A DNA stretch of 64,000 bases. Source: Cardiocondyla obscurior. Taxonomy: Eukaryota > Arthropoda > Insecta > Hymenoptera > Formicidae. Of this stretch, positions 26,901-37,341 are shown in pieces. The stretch covers positions 688,299 through 752,298 of the forward strand of contig NW_027228788.1 of the NCBI RefSeq assembly GCF_019399895.1. The letters run 5' to 3'. The position numbers were made by a program, and so were the translations under genes. Numbering within the stretch: the stretch's first letter is position 1; every line of letters begins with the position of its first letter. The notes under the pieces are model-generated. The model did not search any database, had not been told where the DNA came from, and saw only the letters and a program-made list of their open reading frames with translations.

Positions 26901-29900
26901 CTTCTATTTTCACCAGCAGCCGAGATATGGCCAAAAAACAGAAAAAAAAATTTTTGAAATTTAGCAACATAGCATTGTGCGGCATTTAAAAAAAATCCAT
27001 ACGGGTTTATTCCCAGCCTTCTATTTTCACCAGCAGACGAAATATGGCCGAAAAACATAAAAACATATTTTAAAATTTGCAACGTAGCATTGTGCGCAAC
27101 TAAAAATAGATGCATACGGGACAATTCCGAGCTTTCAATTTGCACCAGCAGACGAAATATGGCCGAAAAACATAAAAAAATTTTTTTTTAATTTTGCAAC
27201 ATAGCATTGTGCGGCATTTAAAAAGATGCATACGGGTTTATTCCGAGTTTTCTATTTTCACCAGCAGACGAAATGAACAAAAAACAAAAAAAATTTTTAA
27301 TTTGGTAACATAGCATTGTGCGGCAATTAAAGAAGATGAATACGGGCCTATTCCGAGCCTATTATTTTTACCAGCAGCCGAGATATGGCCGAAAAACGAA
27401 AAAAATATTTTTGAAATTTAGCAACATAGCATTGTGCGGCATTTAATAAAAATGCATACGGGTTTATTCTGAGCCTTCTATTTTCACCAGCAGACGAAAT
27501 ATGGCCGAAAAACATAAAAACATATTTTTAAAATTTTGCAACGTAGCATTGTGCGCAACTAAAAATAGATGCATACGGGACAATTCCGAGCTTTCAATTT
27601 GCACCAGCAGACGAAATATGGCCGAAAAACATAAAAAAAATTTTTTTTAATTTTGCAACATAGCATTGTGAGACATTTAAAAAATATGCATACAGGTTTA
27701 TTCCGAGCCCATTATTTTTACCAGCAGCCGAGATATGGCCGAAAAACAAAAAAAAATATTTTAGAAATTTAGCAACATAGCATTGTGCGGCATTTAAAAA
27801 AAATGCATACGGGTTTATTCCGAGCCTTCTATTTTCACCAGCAGCCGAGATATGGCCGAAAAACGAAAAAAATTTTTGAAATTTAGCAACATAGCATTGT
27901 GCGGCATTTAAAAAAATGCATACGGGTTTATTCCGAGCCTTCTATTTTCACCAGCAGACGAAATATGGCCGAAAAACATAAAAACATATTTTTAAAATTT
28001 TGCAACGTAGCATTGTGCGCAACTAAAAATAGATGCATACGGGACAATTCCGAGCTTTCAATTTGCACCAGCAGACGAAATATGGCCGAAAAACATAAAA
28101 AAATTTTTTTTAATTTTGCAACATAGCATTGTGCGGCATTTAAAAATATACGGGTTTATTCCGAGTTTTCTATTTTCACCAGCAGACGAAATGAACAAAA
28201 AACAAAAAAAAAAATTTTTTTAATTTGGCAACATAGCATTGTGCGGCAATTAAAAGAGATGAATACGGGCTTATTCCGAGCCTATTATTTTTACCAGCAG
28301 CCGAGATATGGCCAAAAAACGAAAAAAATATTTTTGAAATTTAGCAACATAGCATTGTGCGGCATTTAAAAAAAATGCATACGGGTTTATTCCGAGCCTT
28401 CTATTTTCACCAGCAGACGAAATATGGCCGAAAAACATAAAAACATATTCTTAAAATTTTGCAACGTAGCATTGTGCGCAACTAAAAATAGATGCATACG
28501 GGACAATTCCGAGCTTTCAATTTGCACCAGCAGACGAAATATGGCCGAAAAACATAAAAAAAATTTTTTTTAATTTTGCAACATAGCATTGTGAGGCATT
28601 TAAAAAATATGCATACGGGTTTATTCCGAGTTTTCTATTTTCACCAGCAGACGAAATGGCCAAAAACAAAAAAAAATTTTTTTAATTTGGCAACATAGCA
28701 TTGTGCGGCAATTAAAAAAGATGCATACGGGCCTATTCCGAGCCTTTATTTTTACCAGCAGACGAAATATGGCCGAAAAACATAAAAACATATTTTTAAA
28801 TTTTGCAACATAGCATTGTGCGCATTAAAAATAGATGCATACGGGACAATTCCGAGCTTTCAATTTTCACCAGCAGACGAAATATGGCCGAAAAACGAAA
28901 AAAATATTTTAGAAATTTTGCAACATAGCATTGTGCGGCATTTAAAAAATGCATACGGGTTTATTCCGAGCCTTCTATTTTCACCAGCAGACGAGATATG
29001 GCCGAAAAACGAAAAAATTTTTGAAATTTAGCAACATAGCATTGTGCGGCATTTAAAAAATGCATACGGGTTTATTCCGAGTTTTCTATTTTCACCAGCA
29101 GCCGAGATATAGCCAAAAAACAAAAAAAAATTTTTTTTGAAATTTTGCAACATAGCATTGTGCGCAACTAAAAATAGATGCATACGGGTTTATTCCGAGC
29201 CTTCTATTTTCACCAGCAGACGAAATGAACAAAAAACAAAAAAAAAATTTTTTTAATTTGGTAACATAGCATTGTGCGCCAATTAAAAAAGATGAATACG
29301 GGCCTATTCCGAGCCTATTATTTTTACCAGCAGCCGAGATATGGCCAAAAAACAAAAAAAAATATTTTAGAAATTTAGCAACATAGCGTTGTGCGGCATT
29401 TAAAAAAAATGCATACGAATTTATTCCGTGCCTTCTATTTTCACCAGCAGACGAAACATGGCCAAAAAATATAAAAACATATTTTTAAAATTTTGCAACG
29501 TAGCATTGTGCGCAACTAAAAATAGATGCATACGGGACAATTCCGAGCTTTCAATTTGCACCAGCAGACGAAATATGGCCAAAAACATAAAAATTTTTTT
29601 AATTTTGCAACATAGCATTGTGCGGCAATTAAAGAAGATGAATACGGGCCTATTCCGAGCCTATTATTTTTACCAGCAGCCGAGATATGGCCAAAAAACA
29701 AAAATATTTTGAAATTTTGCAACATAGCATTGTGCGCAACTAAAAATAGATGCATACGGGTTTATTCCGAGCCTTCTATTTTCACCAGCAGACGAAATGA
29801 ACAAAAAACAAAAAATAAATTTCTTTAATTTGGTAACATAGCATTGTGCGGCAATTAAAAAAGATGAATACGGGCCAATTCCGAGCCTATTATTTTTACC

Positions 29901-32580
29901 AGCAGCCGAGATATGGCCGAAAAACGAAAAGAAATATTTTAGAAATTTAGCAACATAGCGTTGTGCGGCATTTAAAAAAAATGCATACGGGTTTATTCCG
30001 AGCCTTCTATTTTCACCAGCAGACGAAATATGGCCGAAAAACATAAAAACATATTTTTAAAATTTTGCAACGTAGCATTGTGCGCAACTAAAAATAGATG
30101 CATACGGGACAATTCCGAGCTTTCAATTTGCACCAGCAGACGAAATATGGCCGAAAAACATAAAAATTTTTTAATTTTGCAACATAGCATTGTGCGGCAA
30201 TTAAAGAAGATGAATACGGGCCTAATCCGAGCCCATTATTTTTACCAGCAGCCGAGATATGGCCAAAAAACAAAAAAAATATTTTTGAAATTTAGCAACA
30301 TAGCATTGTGCGGCATTTAAAAAAAATGCATACGGGTTTATTCCGAGCCTTCTATTTTCACCAGCAGCCGAGATATGGCCGAAAAACGAAAAAATTTTTG
30401 AAATTTAGCAACATAGCATTGTGCGGCATTTAAAAAAATGCATACGGGTTTATTCCGAGCCTTCTATTTTCACCAGCAGACGAAATATGGCCGAAAAACA
30501 TAAAAACATATTTTTAAAATTTTGCAACGTAGCATTGTGCGCAACTAAAAATAGATGCATACGGGACAATTCCGAGCTTTCAATTTGCACCAGCAGACGA
30601 AATATGGCCGAAAAACATAAAAAATTTTTTTAATTTTGCAACATAGCATTGTGCGGCATTTAAAAATATGCATACGGGTTTATTCCGAGTTTTCTATTTT
30701 CACCAGCAGACGAAATGAACAAAAAAAAAAAAAAATTTTTTTAATTTGGTAACATAGCATTGTGCGGCAATTAAAGGAGATGAATACGGGCTTATTCCGA
30801 GCCTATTATTTTTACCAGCAGCCGAGATATGGCCAAAAAACGAAAAAAATATTTTTGAAATTTAGCAACATAGCATTGTGCGGCATTTAAAAAATGCATA
30901 CGGGTTTATTCCGAGCCTTCTATTTTCACCAGCAGACGAAATATGGCCGAAAAACATAAAAACATATTTTTAAAATTTTGCAACGTAGCATCGTGCGCAA
31001 CTAAAAATAGATGCATACGGGACAATTCCGAGCTTTCAATTTGCACCAGCAGACGAAATATGGCCGAAAAACGAAAAAAAATATTTTAGAAATTTTGCAA
31101 CATAGCGTTGTGCGGCATTTAAAAAAAATGCATACGGGTTTATTCCGAGCTTTATTTTCACCAGCAGCCGAGATATGGCCGAAAAACGAAAAAAATTTTT
31201 GAAATTTAGCAACATAGCATTGTGCGGCATTTAAAAAATGCATACGGGTTTATTCCCAGTCTTCTATTTTCACCAGCAGACGAAATATGGCCGAAAAACA
31301 TAAAAACATATTTTTAAAATTTTGCAACGTAGCATCGTGCGCAACTAAAAATAGATGCATACGGGACAATTCCGAGCTTTCAATTTGCACCAGCAGACGA
31401 AATATGGCCGAAAAACATAAAAAAAATTTTTTTTAATTTTGCAACATAGCATTGTGAGGCATTTAAAAAGTATGCATACGGGTTTATTCCGAGTTTTCTA
31501 TTTTCACCAGCAGACGAAATGAACAAAAAACAAAAAAAAAAATTTTTTTAATTTGGTAACATAGCATTGTGCGGCAATTAAAGGAGATGAATACGGGCCT
31601 ATTCCGAGCCTATTATTTTTACCAGCAGCCGAGATATGGCCGAAAAACGAAAAAAATATTTTAGAAATTTAGCAACATAGCGTTGTGCGGCATTTAAACG
31701 AAATGCATACGGGTTTATTCCGAGCCTTCTATTTTCACCAGCAGACGAAATATGGCCGAAAAACATAAAAACATATTTTTAAAATTTTGCAACGTTGCAT
31801 CGTGCGCAACTAAAAATAGATGCATACGGGACAATTCCGAGCTTTCAATTTGCACCAGCAGACGAAATATGGCCGAAAAACATGAAAAAAATTTTTTTTA
31901 ATTTTGCAACATAGCATTGTGAGGCATTTAAAAAATATGCATACGGGTTTATTCCGAGTTTTCTATTTTCACCAGCAGACGAAATGAACAAAAAACAAAA
32001 AAAATAATTTTTTTAATTTGGTAACATAGCATTGTGCGGCAATTAAAGGAGATGAATACGGGCCTATTCCGAGCCTATTATTTTTACCAGCAGCCGAGAT
32101 ATGGCCAAAAAAAAAAATATTTTGAAATTTAGCAACATAGCATTGTGCGGCATTTAAAAAATGCATACGGGTTTATTCCGAGCCTTCTATTTTCACCAGC
32201 AGACGAAATATGGCCGAAAAACATAAAAACATATTTTTAAAATTTTGCAACGTAGCATTGTGCGCAATTAAAAATAGATGCATACGGGACAATTCCGAGC
32301 TTTCAATTTGCACCAGCAGACGAAATATGGCCGAAAAACGAAAAAAAATATTTTAGAAATTTAGCAACATAGCATTGTGCGGCATTTAAAAAAAATGCAT
32401 ACGGGTTTATTCCGAGCCTTCTATTTTCACCAGCAGACGAAATATGGCCGAAAAACATAAAAACATATTTTTAAAATTTTGCAACGTAGCATCGTGCGCA
32501 ACTAAAAATAGATGCATACGGGACAATTCCGAGCTTTCAATTTGCACCAGCAGACGAAATATGGCCAAAAAACATAAAAA
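14923..32580. repeat. Array sub-block: mixed HORs rich in B2 and E monomers
   Basis: Tetramers continue, but many units contain B2 and E monomers and the D variant CCTAATCCGAGCCCATT. Scattered divergent monomers occur, such as the one near 29,414 (CATACGAATTTATTCCGTGC, with AAACATGGCC). Small deletions are seen near 18,346, 19,340 and 28,145. No gene or insertion was found. Confidence 0.7.
20439..20553. repeat. Class B2 monomer (115 bp, hybrid B/D-like, representative)
   Basis: The first half is class B (GGGACAATTCC, CAATTTGCACC). The second half is CGAAAAAAATATTTTAG followed by AAATTTAGCAACATAGCGTT, as in D-like monomers. The switch lies in the shared GAAATATGGCCGAAAAAC block. It recurs often, for example near 5.6, 7.65, 15.9, 47.1 and 52.7 kb, so the hybrid became a stable class. 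Confidence 0.8.
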
Positions 32581-32589
32581 AAATTTTTT

Positions 32590-34270
32590 TTAATTTTGCA
32601 ACATAGCATTGTGCGGCAATAAATGAAGATGAATACGGGCCTAATCCGAGCCCATTATTTTTACCAGCAGCCGAGATATGGCCGAAAAACGAAAAAAAAA
32701 TATTTTAGAAATTTAGCAACATAGCATTGTGCGGCATTTAAAAAAAATGCATACGGGTTTATTCCGAGCTTTCTATTTTCACCAGCAGCCGAGATATGGT
32801 CGAAAAGCGAAAAAAAAAATTTTTGAAATTTAGCAACGTAGCATTGTGCGCACTTAAAAATAGATGCATACGGGACAATTCCGAGCTTTCAATTTGCACC
32901 AGCAGACGAAATATGGCCGAAAAACGAAAAAAAATATTTTAGAAATTTTGCAACATAGCGTTGTGCGGCATTTAAAAAAAATGCATACGGGTTTATTCCG
33001 AGCCTTCTATTTTCACCAGCAGCCGAGATATGGCCGAAAAACGAAAAAAATTTTTGAAATTTAGCAACATAGCATTGTGCGGCATTTAAAAAAATGCATA
33101 CGGGTTTATTCCGAGCCTTCTATTTTCACCAGCAGACGAAATATGGCCGAAAAACATAAAAACATATTTTTAAAATTTTGCAACGTAGCATCGTGCGCAA
33201 CTAAAAATAGATGCATACGGGACAATTCCGAGCTTTCAATTTGCACCAGCAGACGAAATATGGCCGAAAAACATAAAAAAAATTTTTTTTAATTTTGCAA
33301 CATAGCATTGTGCGGCATTTAAAAATATGCATACGGGTTTATTCCGAGTTTTCTATTTTCACCAGCAGACGAAATGAACAAAAAAAAAAAAAAATTTTTT
33401 TAATTTGGTAACATAGCATTGTGCGGCAATTAAAGGAGATGAATACGGGCCTATTCCGAGCCTATTATTTTTACCAGCAGCCGAGATATGGCCAAAAAAC
33501 GAAAAAAATATTTTTGAAATTTAGCAACATAGCATTGTGCGGCATTTAAAAAAAATGCATACGGGTTTATTCCGAGCCTTCTATTTTCACCAGCAAACGA
33601 AATATGGCCGAAAAACATAAAAACATATTTTTTGGATTTTGCAACGTAGCATTGTGCGCAATTAAAAATAGATGCATACGGGACAATTCCGAGCTTTCAA
33701 TTTGCACCAGCAGACGAAATATGGCCGAAAAACGAAAAAAAATATTTTAGAAATTTAGCAACATAGCGTTGTGCGGCATTTAAAATAAATGCATACGGGT
33801 TTATTCCGAGCCTTCTATTTTCACCAGCAGACGAAATATGGCCGAAAAACATAAAAACATATTTTTAAAATTTTGCAACGTAGCATCGTGCGCAACTAAA
33901 AATAGATGCATACGGGACAATTCCGAGCTTTCAATTTGCACCAGCAGACGAAATATGGCCAAAAAACATAAAAAAAATTTTTTTTAATTTTGCAACATAG
34001 CATTGTGCGGCAATAAATGAAGATGAATACGGGCCTAATCCAAGCCCATTATTTTTACCAGCAGCCGAGATATGGCCGAAAAACGAAAAAAAAATGTTTT
34101 AGAAATTTAGCAACATAGCATTGTGCGGCATTTAAAAAAAATGCATACGGGTTTATTCCGAGCTTTCTATTTTCACCAGCAGCCGAGATATGGTCGAAAA
34201 GCGAAAAAAAAAATTTTTGAAATTTAGCAACGTAGCATTGTGCGCACTTAAAAATAGATGCATACGGGAC
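32590..34270. repeat. Duplicated block with 1,394-bp offset
   Basis: The stretch from about 32,590 to 32,875 recurs at about 33,985-34,270. It shares the rare GCGGCAATAAATGAAGATG junction (32611 and 34005) and the rare ATATGGTCGAAAAGCG monomer (32797 and 34191), at exactly the same 1,394-bp offset, about 12 monomers. A few substitutions separate the copies (for example CCGAGCCC versus CCAAGCCC). Confidence 0.75.
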
Positions 34271-34869
34271 AATTCCGAGCTTTCAATTTGCACCAGCAGA
34301 CGAAATATGGCCGAAAAACATAAAAAAAATTTTTTTTAATTTTGCAACATAACATTGTGAGGCATTTAAAAAATATGCATACGGGTTTATTCCGAGTTTT
34401 CTATTTTCACCAGCAGACGAAATGAACAAAAAACAAAAAAAAAAATTTTTTTAATTTGGTAACATAGCATTGTGCGGCAATTAAAAGAGATGAATACGGG
34501 CTTATTCCGAGCCTATTATTTTTACCAGCAGCCGAGATATGGCCAAAAAACGAAAAAAATATTTTTGAAATTTAGCAACATAGCATTGTGCGGCATTTAA
34601 AAAAAATGCATACGGGTTTATTCCGAGCCTTCTATTTTTACCAGCAGACGAAATATGGCCGAAAAACATAAAAACATATTTTTAAAATTTTGCAACGTAG
34701 CATCGTGCGCAACTAAAAATAGATGCATACGGGACAATTTCGAGCTTTCAATTTGCACCAGCAGACGAAATATGGCCGAAAAACATAAAAAAAATTTTTT
34801 TTAATTTTGCAACATAGCATTGTGAGGCATTTAAAAAATATGCATACGGGTTTATTCCGAGCTTTCTAT

Positions 34870-36275
34870 TTTCACCAGCAGACGAAATGAACAAAAAACA
34901 AAAAAAAAAATTTTTTTAATTTGGTAACATAGCATTGTGCGGCAATTAAAGGAGATGAATACGGGCCTATTCCGAGCCTATTATTTTTACCAGCAGCCGA
35001 GATATGGCCAAAAAACGAAAACAATATTTTTGAAATTTAGCAACATAGCATTGTGCGGCATTTAAAAAAAATGCATACAAGTTTATTCCGAGCCTTCTAT
35101 TTTCACCAGCAAACGAAATATGGCCGAAAAACATGAAAACATATTTTTTAGATTTTGCAACGTAGCATTGTGCGCAATTAAAAATAGATGCATACGGGAC
35201 AATTCCGAGCTTTCAATTTGCACCAGCAGACGAAATATGGCCGAAAAACATAAAAAAAATTTTTTTTAATTTAGCAACATAGCATTGTGTGGCAATTAAT
35301 GAAGATGAATACGGGCCTAATCCGAGCCCATTATTTTTACCAGCAGCCGAGATATGGCCGAAAAACGAAAAAAAAATATTTTAGAAATTTAGCAACATAG
35401 CATTGTGCGGCATTTAAAAAAAATGCATACGGGTTTATTCCGAGCCTTCTATTTTCACCAGCAGACGAAATATGGCCGAAAAACATAAAAACATATTTTT
35501 AAAATTTTGCAACGTAGCATCGTGCGCAACTAAAAATAGATGCATACGGGACAATTCCGAGCTTTCAATTTGCACCAGCAGACGAAATGAACAAAAAACA
35601 AAAAAAAAAATTTTTTTAATTTGGTAACATAGCATTGTGCGGCAATTAAAGGAGATGAATACGGGCCTATTCCAAGCCTATTATTTTTACCAGCAGCCGA
35701 GATATGGCCAAAAAACAAAAACAATATTTTTGAAATTTAGCAACATAGCATTGTGCGGCATTTAAAAAAAATGCATACGGGTTTATTCCGAGCCTTCTAT
35801 TTTCACCAGCAAACGAAATATGGCCGAAAAACATAAAAACATATTTTTTAGATTTTGCAACGTAGCATTGTGCGCAATTAAAAATAGATGCATACGGGAC
35901 AATTCCGAGCTTTCAATTTGCACCAGCAGACGAAATATGGCCGAAAAACATAAAAAAAATTTTTTTTAATTTAGCAACATAGCATTGTGCGGCAATTAAT
36001 GAAGATGAATACGGGCCTAATCCGACCCATTATTTTTACCAGCAGCCGAGATATGGCCGAAAAACGAAAAAAAAATATTTTAGAAATTTAGCAACATAGC
36101 ATTGTGCGGCATTTAAAAAAAATGCATACGGGTTTATTCCGAGCCTTCTATTTTCACCAGCAGACGAAATATGGCCGAAAAACATAAAAACATATTTTTA
36201 AAATTTTGCAACGTAGCATCGTGCGCAACTAAAAATAGATGCATACGGGACAATTCCGAGCTTTCAATTTGCACC
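34870..36275. repeat. Tandem pair of ~700-bp hexamer units next to the LTR element
   Basis: Two adjacent copies of a six-monomer unit (about 34,870-35,570 and 35,571-36,275). Markers sit exactly 700 bp apart: GACGAAATGA at 34881/35581, the rare ACAATATTTT at 35021/35721, and GGCAATTAAT at 35291/35991. The junction is a B/C hybrid monomer at 35540-35654. This is what unequal crossing-over inside the shared CACCAGCAGACGAAAT block would leave. Confidence 0.8.
35540..35654. repeat. B/C hybrid monomer at the hexamer duplication junction
   Basis: Class B to the shared GACGAAAT block, then class C (GAACAAAAAAC, TTTGGTAACATAG, AATTAAAGGAG). It sits precisely between the two 700-bp copies. Confidence 0.8.
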
Positions 36276-36527
36276 AGCAGACGAAATATGGCCGAAAAAC
36301 ATAAAAAAAATTTTTTTTAATTTTGCAACATAGCATTGTGAGGCATTTAAAAAATATGCATACGGGTTTATTCCGAGTTTTCTATTTTCACCAGCAGACG
36401 AAATGAACAAAAAACAAAAAAAAAAATTTTTTTAATTTGGTAACATAGCATTGTGCGGCAATTAAAGGAGATGAATACGGGTTTATTCCGAGCCTTCTAT
36501 TTTCACCAGCAAACGAAATATGGCCGA

Positions 36528-36533
36528 AAAACA
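36528..36533. repeat. Target-site duplication, left copy (AAAACA)
   Basis: The last six satellite bases before the LTR match the six bases after the 3' LTR. The uninterrupted satellite (for example near 48,640) reads GGCCGAAAAACATAAAAACA through this point. Because the target is A-rich, the duplication could be called as 4 bp if the 3' LTR end differs by one base from the 5' LTR end. Confidence 0.7.
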
Positions 36534-36540
36534 TGTTATA

Positions 36541-36728
36541 TCCCGAGCCCTTAGCAACAGAGGCTCGGGAATAACGTCGGAATGTCGCACGCGCGCGACT
36601 GTTTTGCTTGATCGGCAGAATACCGCCGATCAAGGTAACCCGGCATTTCCGGCCGGGACGCGAAGTCCGAGGACAGTCGCGGTTGCCACCCGCGATTCCG
36701 CTGATTGCTATGGTTTTTGGCATAGCAA
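36541..36728 (+). promoter_or_regulatory. U3 hairpin cluster (five perfect inverted repeats)
   Basis: Five stems lie in series: TCCCGAGCC (36541) with GGCTCGGGA (36562), 9 bp; CTTGATCGGC (36607) with GCCGATCAAG (36625), 10 bp; CCCGGC (36639) with GCCGGG (36652), 6 bp; TCGCGG (36677) with CCGCGA (36690), 6 bp; TTGCTATG (36705) with CATAGCAA (36721), 8 bp. The same set is in the 3' LTR at +8335. The role is unknown; it could be protein-binding dyads or RNA structure near the 3' end of the genomic RNA. Confidence 0.75.
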
Positions 36729-36738
36729 CAGTAGGAGA

Positions 36739-36768
36739 TATATAGGGGCAGCCGCGGCCCGGACAGTT
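36739..36768 (+). promoter_or_regulatory. LTR core promoter: TATA box and initiator
   Basis: TATATA at 36739-36744 is followed by ACAGTT at 36763-36768, close to the arthropod initiator consensus TCAKTY. The predicted start A at 36765 is 26 bases from the first T of the TATA box, which is normal spacing. This would define the U3/R boundary; it has not been mapped. Confidence 0.6.
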
Positions 36769-36834
36769 AGTCGCTAACAAGTATCTCGTGTGAAATCTTT
36801 AATTAATCAACAAGTGTAAAAAAGAAAGGAAGGA

Positions 36835-36840
36835 AATAAA
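36835..36840 (+). promoter_or_regulatory. Polyadenylation signal AATAAA in 5' LTR
   Basis: AATAAA lies about 70 bases downstream of the predicted transcription start, in R. The equivalent in the 3' LTR (45170-45175) would end the genomic RNA. Confidence 0.6.
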
Positions 36841-36934
36841 GAGGTGAACAAGTAATATCAAAGAGGCGACTTTATTCTACCCAAAAACATAAGTGACTCC
36901 GGAGAACGAACCCCACAGCACCCTTGCGGTGTAA

Positions 36935-37341
36935 CAACTGGTGGCAACGGTGGGATTCGCCCCCCGGAGTTTAGTCGCCCTTGTGTCGTCGCCCTCCGCC
37001 TACTGGGCGTCCGACTGATAGTGCGGGACCTCTGCAACAAACAAATAAAAAATCTGTGAGAATTCAACTTATGAATGAGAAGATAGAAGAAGACCACAAG
37101 CAAGGGAGAGCCGGACGTGCAACCTGAGCATCCCCTGACCAGCGTAACTACGAGCAGCAGCCACGCAGATAAGCAGCCACGCAGATAAGCAGCCAAGCAG
37201 ACCGAATACGAGATAGAGAGCATACGAGCAGCCAAGCTGAGAACATCGCGACTCATCAGCTATCAAGCAGCATGCTGTTACCGGCGTTATTGTGAGTTAG
37301 TTATATATATATATGCAGGGCGAAAAAGCGAATAAGATTGT
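36935..37341 (+). other. 5' untranslated leader of the retrotransposon
   Basis: About 400 bases between the LTR and the gag ATG, starting with the primer-binding site. It would hold packaging and splicing signals, none of which can be assigned. It contains a 16-bp perfect tandem duplication GCAGCCACGCAGATAA (37157-37172 and 37173-37188) with a partial third copy to 37200, and a short TA run near 37303. No convincing upstream coding frame was seen. Confidence 0.7.
36939..36959 (+). promoter_or_regulatory. Primer-binding site (tRNA-Leu type)
   Basis: Starts TGGTGGCAACGGTGGGAT four bases after the LTR end. Its reverse complement ends in CCA and reads as a complete tRNA 3' end: acceptor strand CGTTGCC plus discriminator A, T-stem strand CCCAC, then T-loop bases ending CGAAT. 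That pattern fits eukaryotic tRNA-Leu, where acceptor strands of this type are known. The match covers 21 bases, longer than the usual 11-18. Confidence 0.75.

Larger units (their letters stand above)
1..36533. repeat. Satellite array, left arm (~115-bp monomer, HOR)
   Basis: Head-to-tail AT-rich monomers of about 110-117 bp fill this stretch without interruption. Every monomer shares blocks such as TACGGG, TTCCGAG, CACCAGCAG and GCAACATAGCATTGTGCG, separated by an A-run/T-run segment that varies in length. Monomers fall into classes (A, B, C, D, E, B2) arranged in an ordered higher-order repeat rather than at random. The left edge of the window cuts a D-type monomer, so the array continues outside. 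No gene, RNA gene or foreign insertion was found here. The array ends at the 5' LTR of the retrotransposon, in mid-monomer. Confidence 0.97.
36534..36934 (+). repeat. 5' LTR (401 bp)
   Basis: Begins TGTTATATCCCGAG and ends GCGGTGTAA, as judged from the shared extent with the 3' LTR. The following CA could make the usual ...AACA terminus, but the 3' copy lacks it. U3 contains a series of perfect inverted repeats, then TATATA, an initiator-like sequence and AATAAA. Comparison by eye with the 3' LTR shows no differences. Confidence 0.93.

Noticed and set aside
1..36533. CRISPR array
   Set aside because: Repeats are contiguous ~115-bp monomers with no unique spacers and no cas genes, in a eukaryotic context.
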